DNA of 64,000 nucleotides, from positions 1 through 64,000 of the forward strand of contig NZ_JBNLBH010000164.1 of the NCBI RefSeq assembly GCF_050303215.1, given 5' to 3'. This DNA is from Haliangium sp050303215 (lineage in GTDB: Bacteria; Myxococcota_A; Polyangia; Haliangiales; Haliangiaceae). Shown here piece after piece: positions 22,167 to 33,050 of this stretch. The notes under the pieces are model-generated. The model worked only from the letters and a program-made list of their open reading frames with translations. It ran no database searches and was not told the DNA's origin. Both the position numbers and the translations under genes were made by a program. How positions within the stretch are numbered: the stretch's first letter is position 1; the number at the start of each line of letters is the position of its first letter.

Positions 22167-22317
22167 CGCGTCAACCATACACCAGGTGACCCGGGCCCTG
22201 ACAGAGCCGCACCGGGGTTGCTGCGGTTCGCTACGCCATCGACGACGGCGCGTCACGGGCGGCCGCCGAGCATGCGACCGTCGCGGGCCTGTCGCGGACT
22301 GTCGCGGACAGGTCGCA

Positions 22318-22342
22318 GGCGGTCGCGGCTGTCGCGACCGCC
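22318..22342. promoter_or_regulatory. Perfect 10-bp stem-loop between glmU and a kinase gene
   Basis: GGCGGTCGCG (22318-22327), loop GCTGT, CGCGACCGCC (22333-22342). It sits in a patch (about 22268-22365) of TGTCGCGGA and CTGACAGC repeats, about 94 bases before the kinase start. It may be an operator, a leader hairpin or a repeat scar; no T-run follows, so it is not a classic terminator. Confidence 0.45.
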
Positions 22343-22435
22343 ACTGACAGCCTCTGACAGCCGCGGGGGAGCGCCCTCCGAGGCCCACACAACGCTACCC
22401 CACCCGTCCAGAGTGCGGTACAACGCCACCCGTCT

Positions 22436-23680
22436 ATGGAAATCATCATCCTCATGGTGGTCTTTAGCCTGCCCATCTACTGGCTGAAGCGCCGCTACGA
22501 CTTCAAGGAGAAGCAGATCACGGGCGGCCGCGGCGACGCTGACCCCAAGCTGCTCAAGGCCTACCAGGAGGAGCGGGCGGTCTTGCTCGAGCGCATCGAG
22601 AACCTCGAGACCATCGTGTGCCAGAGCGACTACGAGCTCAACATGCGCATCGCCCAACTCGTGGCCGGGGCCAGCAAGGCCGGCATGATCGGCCCGGGCG
22701 AGCCGGGCGAGCCGGACGAGGATGAGGGCGCGCCCGCGCAGGTCGGATCCAAGGACGACGCGGACGGGGCGGACGACGCCGAGGGCGGCGTTGATTCGTC
22801 GAGCCTGACCTTGACCGCCGGTGACAATGACGCCGAGGCCGTGCGCGCCGCGGTGGCGGCTCCGGCGGCGCTCGCGGAGGGCCAGGTGTTGGCCAAGCGC
22901 TACCGGGTCGAGCGGCTGCTCGGGCGCGGCGGCATGGGCGCGGTCTACCTCGCCCACGACGAGGCCTTGAACGAGCAGGTCGCGCTCAAGGTCATCTCCG
23001 CGGCCTGGTACCACGACCAGCAGACGCTCATCGCCCGGTTCCGGCGCGAAGTTGCGGCCGCGCGCAAGGTGTCGTCGCCCAACGTCATCCGCATCCACGA
23101 CCTGGGCGAGGCCCCCGGCGGCTTGCTCTACATCTCGATGGAGTACTTCGAGGGCCAGACCCTGAGCGAGGTGGTCACGGCCCGGGGCCCGCTTGGCAAG
23201 CGCGACCTGCGCGACATCATCGGCCAGGTCTGCGACGGCCTCGGGGCCGCCCACCGCGCCGACGTCGTGCACCGCGACCTCAAGCCCCAAAACGTGCTCG
23301 TGGGCGAGCGCAACGCGGTCAAGATCATCGACTTTGGCCTGGCCAAGAGCGGCATCATGAGCGGCGTCACCGCCACCGGGCTGCTCCTGGGCACGCCCCA
23401 CTACATGTCGCCCGAGCAGGTGCGGGGCAAGGACGTGGACAGCCGCACCGACATCTACGCCCTGGGCGCGCTCGCCTACTACGCCGTGACCGGCCGGCCG
23501 CCCTTCGACGGCGACAACCCCATCGCGGTCAGCTTCGCCCACCTGTCCGAGACCCCGCTGGCGCCGCGGCAACTGAACCCCAACGTCTCTCGCGACCTCG
23601 AGCGCGCCATCCTCGAGGCCCTGGCCAAGGATCCGAGCGAGCGGCCTCCCGACGCCGCCAGCTTCAAGCACGCTCTGTGA
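22436..23680 (+). CDS. Membrane-anchored Hanks-type Ser/Thr protein kinase
   Basis: A 414-residue kinase. An N-terminal membrane segment (IIILMVVFSLPIYWL, residues 3-17) is followed by a short coiled coil (LLKAYQEERAVLLERIENLE, about 39-58) and an acidic linker (about 80-130). The kinase domain (about 155-414) has the P-loop GRGGMGAVY, the ATP Lys in VALKV, the catalytic loop HRDLKPQN, DFG and the activation-loop end GTPHYMSPEQ, so it should be active. It ends at the kinase domain: no PASTA or TPR sensor, unlike most receptor kinases, so partner binding through the N-terminal coil is likely. The start is the ATG at 22436. It is divergent from glmU. Confidence 0.9.
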   Translation: MEIIILMVVFSLPIYWLKRRYDFKEKQITGGRGDADPKLLKAYQEERAVLLERIENLETIVCQSDYELNMRIAQLVAGASKAGMIGPGEPGEPDEDEGAPAQVGSKDDADGADDAEGGVDSSSLTLTAGDNDAEAVRAAVAAPAALAEGQVLAKRYRVERLLGRGGMGAVYLAHDEALNEQVALKVISAAWYHDQQTLIARFRREVAAARKVSSPNVIRIHDLGEAPGGLLYISMEYFEGQTLSEVVTARGPLGKRDLRDIIGQVCDGLGAAHRADVVHRDLKPQNVLVGERNAVKIIDFGLAKSGIMSGVTATGLLLGTPHYMSPEQVRGKDVDSRTDIYALGALAYYAVTGRPPFDGDNPIAVSFAHLSETPLAPRQLNPNVSRDLERAILEALAKDPSERPPDAASFKHAL

Positions 23681-23798
23681 ACCAACCCGTCCCTGAGCGG
23701 CGTCGCCCGGTGGGCATCGCTCGCTCGATCGATCGAGCGAGCGAGCCGCGCGCGGCCCGCGTCCTCAACCCCGACTGCCCACGGAGGTGAAACAGCCC

Positions 23799-25163
<1,365 letters not shown>

Positions 25164-25165
25164 CC

Positions 25166-26770
<1,605 letters not shown>

Positions 26771-26877
26771 CCCCCGGGCGCGCCTGCTCCCGCGAGGTGA
26801 GCGGCGCGCCTGCCGGTCAGGCTGGGGCGTGGCGACCGCGTGTCGTGTCGATCCGAGCCCGGCGTCAGCGCCCGGCG

Positions 26878-28581
26878 TCAGCGCCCAGCGTCGATCTGCT
26901 GCTTCAGCTCGGCGATGTACTGCGCCAGCGAGGCCAACCACTCGGCCTGGCCGGGGTCGGCCTGCGCGCCGCCCTCGCGCGCCGCGACCAGCGCATGCGC
27001 CCGCTCGGCCGCAGCCAGCGCCTCGGGGAGCCGGTCGTTGGCTTCCAGCATCTTGGCGTGACCCGCGCACGCGGCTGGGGAGTCGGGGAACCAAGCCTGG
27101 GCGAGGGTGGAGAACGAGAGCGCGCGTTCGCGGTCGCCGGCCCGGAGCGTGTCGTTGGCGCTCATGAGCAGGAGCCACTCGGTGCTGCGCGGATCGGGGA
27201 GGCCTCGGTCGGCCAGGGCGTCTTTGCCGAGCAGCCCGGTCAGCGCGTCATAGTGCGCGGGCAGCGCTGCCTCCAGCCCGCGCTGGTGCTCGTCGCGCGC
27301 GAGCTGCTCGAACGCCTGCGACAGCTTGGCGAAGTAGCCGTCGGGATCGGCGCGTACATAGCGCACGTTGGTGTACGACAAGCCCTTGCCGCGTGGCTGC
27401 GTCACCAGCACGTGGAGCTCATCGCCGTGCAGGGTGGCGGTGAGCGCGTAGCGGCGATTGTTGCCCTCGGTCTCGAAGCGAAACGAGTCCGGCGCGAACT
27501 CGTCGTTCTCGATGGGCATCGACGCGATGGCGTTGACGCCGAAGTCGTGCATCGTCACCCGTGGCTGTTGCGCTTGGAAGTCGACCGTGAGCTGAGAGCC
27601 GAGGCTGAGCGCGATGCCGCTGTGGACCGCGCTCCAGGTTCCGGCCAGCGCCTGCGGCGTCATCGCGTCCCCGGGCTCGGCCGTCGGCGGCAGGTGCCAG
27701 CGTGGCGTCGGCACGGGCGGGTATGGCCCCAGCTCGGCGCGGGCTTGGCGCAGCCGCGCGACTGCGGCCTCGATCGTGGTCGCGGCCGCGCTCGAGACCC
27801 CCTTGGGTCGAGCCTGCGGTGCCGGCGCGGACGGCGATCCGAACAGGGTCTGGGCGATGGTCACCGCGACGAGGTACGAGCCTTGGGGAGACGGATGACC
27901 CCCGTCCGGGTCGTACAGCGTCAGCTCGGTGTGGTCGCGGAGAGATTCGAATACCAACCCGGCCGGCGCGAGCAGGCCCTTCGCGGCCTTTGCCGCCTCG
28001 GTATACGCATATTCCAGCGTTGGGCGCAGATCCTCCTGATTGGACGCGGTCAGATAGAAAACCGGCGTGGCCCCACGCTCGGTGATGGCATCGGAGAATC
28101 GCCGCGCATAGTCGAGGAAGGCTTCGGGTGGACCGATCTTGGTCTCTCCGTCGACCCAGAAGTGAGCTTGGAGCCCACCGTGTTCTTGTAGCACCACGTA
28201 GTCCCAGGGCCGGGACTCGATCCGGCGCAGCGCCTCGCCGGTGTCCCAGTGACCCTTCAAAGACTCGCCCGGGAGCGCGACCATGTGCGTCTCCACCGTG
28301 GTGCCGGGGTACGCGGCCTCGACATAGGCCCGGAAGGTACCCGGCATGTCGTGGTAGAACGTGAGGCTGTTGCCGATGAACAGGACCGCCGCGGTTCGAC
28401 TCGGCGCGGGCGTTGCGCTGGGTCGCGCGGGTCTGTCACAGCCCGCGACCACGATCAGACTGGCTACCCAGAGCGCGGCCGCCAGTGTCCCGTGGCGACG
28501 TCCCGGGTGCGTTGTCGAAGCGACCACCGGGGTGGCGGTCGAGGTGAGTGAGCGATGGCTCTCGTGGTCGGTGTTCGTCAT
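26878..28581 (-). CDS. SGNH/GDSL-type hydrolase lipoprotein
   Basis: A 567-residue exported protein. A long n-region is followed by a hydrophobic segment and lipobox VVAGC (Cys48). The SGNH domain (about 60-255) has block I FIGNSLTFYHDMPG with the catalytic Ser, and block V DPDGGHPSPQG with the Asp-x-x-His pair, so the triad is present. The region from about 300 on holds a beta-rich lipocalin-like segment and a C-terminal helical, TPR-like tail (ALSFSTLAQAWFPDSPAACA and AEALAAAERAHAL). Substrates could be acyl or acetyl esters of polysaccharides. It follows the MFS gene by 45 bp on the same strand and may be in its operon. A 13-bp tandem repeat (CGGCGTCAGCGCC) overlaps its 3' end near 26861-26890. 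Confidence 0.8.
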   Translation of the reverse strand: MTNTDHESHRSLTSTATPVVASTTHPGRRHGTLAAALWVASLIVVAGCDRPARPSATPAPSRTAAVLFIGNSLTFYHDMPGTFRAYVEAAYPGTTVETHMVALPGESLKGHWDTGEALRRIESRPWDYVVLQEHGGLQAHFWVDGETKIGPPEAFLDYARRFSDAITERGATPVFYLTASNQEDLRPTLEYAYTEAAKAAKGLLAPAGLVFESLRDHTELTLYDPDGGHPSPQGSYLVAVTIAQTLFGSPSAPAPQARPKGVSSAAATTIEAAVARLRQARAELGPYPPVPTPRWHLPPTAEPGDAMTPQALAGTWSAVHSGIALSLGSQLTVDFQAQQPRVTMHDFGVNAIASMPIENDEFAPDSFRFETEGNNRRYALTATLHGDELHVLVTQPRGKGLSYTNVRYVRADPDGYFAKLSQAFEQLARDEHQRGLEAALPAHYDALTGLLGKDALADRGLPDPRSTEWLLLMSANDTLRAGDRERALSFSTLAQAWFPDSPAACAGHAKMLEANDRLPEALAAAERAHALVAAREGGAQADPGQAEWLASLAQYIAELKQQIDAGR

Positions 28582-28626
28582 GGTTCTGTGCGCTCGGAGG
28601 GCATCGGTGAGTATTCGTTGGTTGGA

Positions 28627-29880
28627 TCAGCGCTTGCCCGAGGCCATCTGGACCGCCTCGGGCAGGCCGCGCAGGCGCAGCATGCTGACCACGCCGAACA
28701 CTGGTCCGAGCGCGAGCACGCTCAGGGCCCCGTTCCAGCCCAGCCAGTCGACCAAGGGCGGCACCATGCGGATGGTGAACAGCGTGAGCAGGAAGCCCAT
28801 GCTGGTCTGCAAGGTGAGCGCGCTGCCCACGTAGCGCGGATCGGTGAGCTCCGAGACCGCGGCGCTGAACTGGGCGCTGTCGGCCACGACCGCGAAGCCC
28901 CACACCAGGCACAGCGCGGTCAGTAGCCCGGGCGAGGCCAGCAGCCAGCCGGCCGTCAGCGCGGCGCTGCCCGACACCACCAAGCTCGCGATCGCGATCG
29001 TCGTGCGGCCCACGCGATCGGCCAAGATGCCGGCCAGCACGCACCCCACGCCGCCTACGCCGATCACGCCGAATCCGGCCAGGCGGGCCGAAGACACGCT
29101 CCACCCGGCCTGGTCGTAGCTGGCCATCAGGAACAGCGGCACCCAGGTCCACATCGCGTAGAGCTCCCACATGTGCCCGAGGTAGCCGAAGTTGGCCAGG
29201 CGGGTGGGCCGGTGGCGCAGCGCCTGGGCCGCGAAGCGCCAGTGGAAGGGCGCGCCCTTGGACAGATACGGCCCCGTGCGCACGAACAGCCCCGCCACCG
29301 CGGCCGCCACCACGGCCAGGCCCGAGGTCGCCAGCAGCACCGTGCGCCACGGCGGCATGCCGCCCTCGCCCCCGATCGCGTCGAACACCGGGAACGCGTT
29401 GAGCAGGTGGGGCAGCGCCGAGCCGACCGTGAGCGCGCCCACCAGCAGCCCGATCCCAAAGCCGCGATCGGCCTTGCACCACGTGGCCATCAGCTTCATG
29501 CCCGGCGGGTACACGCCGGCCAGGACCACGCCGGTGAAGGCCCGGAGCGCCAACACCACCGCCACGCCGGGCTCCAGCAGCGGGATGGCCGCGTTCGCGA
29601 GCGCGCCCAGCAAGGCGCAGACCGCGAACAGCCGCCGCGCCGGGACCCGATCGGCGACGTTCAGCAAGGCGCTGATCACGGCCCCCAGCACGAACCCGAT
29701 CTGCACGCTCATGGTCATCCACGAGCGCGCCCCGGCCGAGAGCTGCCACTCCGCGGTGAGCTGCGGAACCACCGCCGAGGCCGAGAACCACAGCGCCATG
29801 GCCAGCAGCTCGGCCGCGGCCAGGAGCATCAGGTTCGGCCACTTGCCGGTCAGATCCACATCATCGTCGACGGCGCTCAC
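28627..29880 (-). CDS. MFS transporter
   Basis: A 417-residue inner-membrane transporter with about 12 predicted helices. The family loop motif between TM2 and TM3 is replaced by NVADRVPARRLF (D-R...R pattern). A second related motif, GILADRVGRTTI, lies between TM8 and TM9. The N-terminal part (LLAAAELLAMALWFSASAVV) and the spacing resemble the nitrate/cyanate or NNP-like branch and CynX-type carriers, but the substrate is not clear. The start is a GTG at 29880. It leads a probable two-gene unit with the SGNH hydrolase. Confidence 0.85.
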   Translation of the reverse strand: MSAVDDDVDLTGKWPNLMLLAAAELLAMALWFSASAVVPQLTAEWQLSAGARSWMTMSVQIGFVLGAVISALLNVADRVPARRLFAVCALLGALANAAIPLLEPGVAVVLALRAFTGVVLAGVYPPGMKLMATWCKADRGFGIGLLVGALTVGSALPHLLNAFPVFDAIGGEGGMPPWRTVLLATSGLAVVAAAVAGLFVRTGPYLSKGAPFHWRFAAQALRHRPTRLANFGYLGHMWELYAMWTWVPLFLMASYDQAGWSVSSARLAGFGVIGVGGVGCVLAGILADRVGRTTIAIASLVVSGSAALTAGWLLASPGLLTALCLVWGFAVVADSAQFSAAVSELTDPRYVGSALTLQTSMGFLLTLFTIRMVPPLVDWLGWNGALSVLALGPVFGVVSMLRLRGLPEAVQMASGKR

Positions 29881-30089
29881 GGCAGGATCGGATTGTGCCC
29901 GACCCGACCGGCGCTGTCATGTCGAGGTACGACGAGATGCGATCGCCCTCGCCGATCCACCCTCGCCGTCAAGGCGAGGCGAGGTGCCGCTATCGCCTCG
30001 GGTCGCGGGGACCCCTAGATCAGGCCGTCCGCGCAGCGACGGCGTGATCGCGCAGCGACGGCGTGTTCGCGCCGCGGTATGATGGCGCG

Positions 30090-30728
30090 ATGGGGTGTCC
30101 GCGATCGTCATCTGCTGCCGCCTTGTTGCCCGCGCTGGTGATGAGCTGCTCGTCCGCACCGGACCCGGCGCCGCATCGACCACCGCCGGCAGCCGCGCCG
30201 ACCCCAACGGCAGCCGCGCCGGCGAACGCCCCGGCGGTGCGCGTCCGAGACTCACCCTGCAGCTCGATGGCCGGTGTTCGTACAGTGACGCTCGAGCCAC
30301 ACCCCTTGGCTGGCCCGGCGCAGTCGTGGGTACGCGTGGTCGATGACTCGGCCGGCGCCGAGGATGTGGCCGTGATCGCCGAGGATGTGGCCGTGATCGC
30401 GGCCAGCTTCGATCTGAACGACGATGGCCGCGTCGATCACCTGATTCACTTCGGTGAGATCGACGACGGCCCCAGCCCCGAATGGAACGCCAACTGCGGC
30501 AATTGGGGCGAGTGCTGGCAGGGGATCTTCGCGGCCTGCGGGGATGGCCGCTTCGCCGAGGTCCTCCCGGCCGACTACTTCTTCGTCCTGGAGCTCGATT
30601 CCGAGGCGCCCTCGTACTCGGACGGGTGGCGTGACATCGTCGAGTTTCAGCGGACCGACCCTCAGCCCACCCGTGTGGTGTGGACCTGGACCGACGCCGG
30701 GTATGTCCGAAGAACGCCGGCCCGGTAG
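30090..30728 (+). CDS. Small lipoprotein with EF-hand-like motif and a recent internal duplication
   Basis: A 212-residue exported protein. The signal peptide ends at LVMSC (Cys20), followed by a Pro/Ala-rich tether. The C-terminal domain has DLNDDGRVDHLIHFGE, an EF-hand-like calcium loop of the kind seen in VCBS or dockerin-like repeats, and four cysteines (NCGNWGECWQGIFAACG). The sequence AEDVAVI is present twice in a row, from a perfect 21-nt tandem duplication (30357-30398), which keeps the frame. The start is the ATG at 30090; a GTG at 30063 is also in frame. The function is unknown. Confidence 0.65.
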   Translation: MGCPRSSSAAALLPALVMSCSSAPDPAPHRPPPAAAPTPTAAAPANAPAVRVRDSPCSSMAGVRTVTLEPHPLAGPAQSWVRVVDDSAGAEDVAVIAEDVAVIAASFDLNDDGRVDHLIHFGEIDDGPSPEWNANCGNWGECWQGIFAACGDGRFAEVLPADYFFVLELDSEAPSYSDGWRDIVEFQRTDPQPTRVVWTWTDAGYVRRTPAR

Positions 30729-30866
30729 CACGGAGTCAGCGATACGTGGGCGACACCGCGTGCAGCTTCGCTCCCGTGCCGAGCGGTATCTCGGACAAGC
30801 GGCCGTGGGATATCGAGGTCGGAAAGCGCTGGCCATCGCGCGGCATCGATCGCGTACAATGCCCGG

Positions 30867-31463
30867 ATGCCTACCTCGACTAGAATGATGTCCCCGAGAC
30901 CGCCATTGCTGGTGCCGGTGCTGCTCTCGTGCTGTGCCGGCGTCGTCGCGAGCTGCGGCAAGATCGTGCCGGCGGAGCCGGATGCGACCCCTTCGTCGGG
31001 AATGGACGCCGCTCCGGACGTGGTCGCTGATGCATCATCCCCTGCGCTGGCAGACGCCGCCCCAGACGTGGGCGACGCCTCACCGACCTCGTGTGTGGAC
31101 GTGGAGCTGGGCTCCGCATTGGGGGACGCGGTCTTCGCCGGCTCGACGGTAGGGCTGCCCGACGATTTTTCGGGTTGTGACGGGCTCGGCGGCGGCGACG
31201 TGTTCCTGTCGTGGACCGCGCCGTCGACCGGGCGCTTCGACGTCACCACCTGCGGCAGCAACTACGACACGACGCTGGGCGCGCTCATGGGCTCGTGCGG
31301 CGGTCCGCTCGTGGCCTGCAACGACGACTCCAACGCCTGCTTCAACGAGTCTGTCCAGTCGAGCATCACGCTCGATGTTCAGGAAGGAGAGCTCGTCATC
31401 TTGGTCCTGGACGGCTTCGAGGACGACGAGGGCAACGCGCTGCTCAACATCATCGCCCGCTGA
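30867..31463 (+). CDS. Lipoprotein with pre-peptidase C-terminal-like beta domain
   Basis: A 198-residue exported protein. The signal ends at VVASC (Cys30). A low-complexity Asp/Ala/Pro tether runs to about residue 72. The remaining about 120 residues have GGGDVFLSWTAPSTGRFDVT and SNYDTTLGALMGSCGGPLVA, then CNDDSNACFNESVQSSITLD and VQEGELVILVLDGF, the pattern of PPC (bacterial pre-peptidase C-terminal) beta-sandwich domains that often bind calcium or mucin-like substrates. Cysteine pairs probably form disulfides. Its start overlaps no gene; the previous lipoprotein ends 138 bp upstream. Confidence 0.7.
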   Translation: MPTSTRMMSPRPPLLVPVLLSCCAGVVASCGKIVPAEPDATPSSGMDAAPDVVADASSPALADAAPDVGDASPTSCVDVELGSALGDAVFAGSTVGLPDDFSGCDGLGGGDVFLSWTAPSTGRFDVTTCGSNYDTTLGALMGSCGGPLVACNDDSNACFNESVQSSITLDVQEGELVILVLDGFEDDEGNALLNIIAR

Positions 31464-31505
31464 GCGAAGCGCCGTCTGCGCGAGCTTGCACGGGAGGGGG
31501 ACGAA

Positions 31506-31630
31506 GGCGGCGGCCAGCCGGCGGACGCTGTGCAGCAGGGGCCCGGAGGCGGCGGGCAGCCGGCGGAGGCTGTGCGGCAGAGGCCCGGAGGCGGCGGGCA
31601 GCCGGCGGACGGCGTGAGACAGGGGCGCGA
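31506..31630. repeat. 42-bp tandem repeat, three copies
   Basis: Units begin at 31506, 31548 and 31590, each starting GGCGGCGG(C/G)CAGCCGGCGGA and, in the first two, ending GGCCCGGA. Copies 1 and 2 differ at only a few positions, and copy 3 degenerates after 20 bases. Confidence 0.75.
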
Positions 31631-32132
31631 GCCTCGTCGATGAAGGTCTGACGTTGCCCGAGCAAGGTACGATCGTCGTCGACGGTGAGCACCGGCCTGG
31701 CGATCAGGCCCATGCGGCTGTCGAGGACCGAAGACGGGCTGGCCCGCAGGTGTTGACGACGAGTCCGACCGGACATGGACTCGGCGGCGCGAGGGGCGAA
31801 GGCGAGTGAATTGCCCTCTGGAACCCGGCTTCCGACGCGCTGTGGCCACGAGTTGCCCGCGCGGTCTCGGCGATGGGCGTCCGGCGGACGCAGTGGTGTC
31901 ACCGGCGGCCGATCGACAGGCCTGGGGAGACAGCGCGTTGCCTCGACCGTGTTGGTGAGCTGGCCGCCCTCGACAGCCATCGTGACCGGCGGGTCTGCCG
32001 AGCAACGCGGTTAGAGAGTCGGTGTGCGAGCCGTCCCTGTCGCCCGAGGGGCCTCGGCAATCGTTGGGCGATCGGGACCTGTTCGTCGGCGTTGCCCGGC
32101 AGTCAGAGGTCCGAGCCCGTCAGTCACCCGGC

Positions 32133-32258
32133 GTTCGGGGGCAATGGATAGCCCGGAAGCGGTGGCCGGCAGGGGTTCGGGGCAACGAATAGCCCGGAAG
32201 CGGTGGCCGGCAAGAAGTCGGGGGAGTGGACAGCCCAAAATCGGTGGTCGGCAGGGGG
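32133..32258. repeat. Second 42-bp tandem repeat, three copies, unrelated unit
   Basis: Units begin near 32133, 32175 and 32217. The shared core is TAGCCCGGAAGCGGTGGCCG in copies 1 and 2 and diverges in copy 3 (CAGCCCAAAATCGGTGGTCG). The period equals that of the array at 31506, but the sequence differs. Confidence 0.75.
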
Positions 32259-32371
32259 GCGAAGCCTCGGCGTCGCGCCTGGCCGGCGCCGGTCCTCGGT
32301 TCCCAGGTTCGACCGGCGAAACACACCAGTCCCCGAGCGCTGGCATCGGCAACGCGCGGTATCATCCGCAG

Positions 32372-32842
32372 ATGGCCCACGTACTGAAGCCGCCGGCCGC
32401 GCTCGACGGGTGTGCTGCGCCCAGCGTCTTCCTCGCCGGCTCCATCGAGATGGGCACCGCGGAGCAGTGGCAGGCCCGCGCCGAGCGCGCCTTGTCCGAT
32501 CTCGACGATGTGTACATGCTCAACCCCCGACGCGACGACTGGGACCCGAGCTGGGTCCAGAGCATGAGCAATGAGCTCTTTTGCGAGCAGGTCGAGTGGG
32601 AGCTGTCCGGCCTGGAGCGGGCCGACGTCGTCGCCGTGTATTTCGCGCCCGACACCCGCGCTCCGGTGACGCTGCTGGAGCTGGGTCTGTTTGCCAACAG
32701 CGGCAAGCTCGTCGTCCTGTGCCCGGACGGCTACTGGCGCAAGGGCAACGTCGATATCGTGTGCCGGCGATATGACATCGAACGTGTGGACGACTTCGAC
32801 GCGCTCATGCGCGCGATACGGCGACGCCTGGCAGGCTGCTGA
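32372..32842 (+). CDS. Nucleoside 2-deoxyribosyltransferase-like protein
   Basis: A 156-residue cytosolic protein with a Rossmann-like fold. The N-terminal FLAGSIEMG is the loop typical of the nucleoside deoxyribosyltransferase superfamily; NPRRDDWDPSW follows, then QVEWELSGLERADVVAVYFA and APVTLLELGLFANSGK, in which the Glu of LLELGL corresponds to the catalytic Glu. Family members cleave or exchange N-glycosidic bonds of nucleosides or nucleotides. The substrate is not known and members in accessory regions may act in nucleotide salvage or defence. The start is the ATG at 32372; no neighbour is co-transcribed. Confidence 0.75.
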   Translation: MAHVLKPPAALDGCAAPSVFLAGSIEMGTAEQWQARAERALSDLDDVYMLNPRRDDWDPSWVQSMSNELFCEQVEWELSGLERADVVAVYFAPDTRAPVTLLELGLFANSGKLVVLCPDGYWRKGNVDIVCRRYDIERVDDFDALMRAIRRRLAGC

Positions 32843-32967
32843 AGAGCTCGTTCCGATCTCGCAGGCCGAGGTCTGCATCGACGAGTTGGCTGCGGCCGAT
32901 GGGCCCCGACGGGCTAGCTCGCGGCCCTCGTGCTCGGGTCTCGGCTGGTGGCGCGGGTTCACCGTCC

Positions 32968-32997
32968 TTGCTTGGGCTCGGTATCGGTGTGTAGGAT
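32968..32997 (+). promoter_or_regulatory. Putative sigma70 promoter of the PLC-lectin gene
   Basis: TTGCTT (32968-32973), 18-base spacer, TAGGAT (32992-32997), about 54 bases before the ATG at 33051, where GAGGGAACGCC supplies a ribosome site. A weak visual match. Confidence 0.3.
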
Positions 32998-33050
32998 CGC
33001 AGGCGATATGACGACGAACTGACCCTACATGCCAAAAAAGAGGGAACGCC

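Larger units (their letters stand above)
31464..32371. other. Gene-poor gap of about 900 bp with two minisatellites
   Basis: I see no gene I would defend here. The open frames are Arg/Pro-rich and include the tandem repeats. On the minus strand one frame (about 31639-31980) reads VLTVDDDRTLLGQRQTFIDE and might be a decayed gene, but there is no start signal or match I can name. Two arrays of 42-bp repeats lie at 31506-31630 and 32133-32258. Confidence 0.6.

Noticed and set aside
26771..26877. GGCGCGCC repeats as a terminator between the convergent M16 and SGNH genes
   Set aside because: Inverted GC-rich sequence exists but no T-run follows, so I could not support a terminator.
31379..32005. 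Minus-strand protein across the 42-bp repeat
   Set aside because: It is composed of repeat-derived Pro/Cys-rich sequence and overlaps the lipoprotein gene end; no start signal.
31506..32258. CRISPR array
   Set aside because: Repeats are directly adjacent without unique spacers, and no cas genes are nearby.
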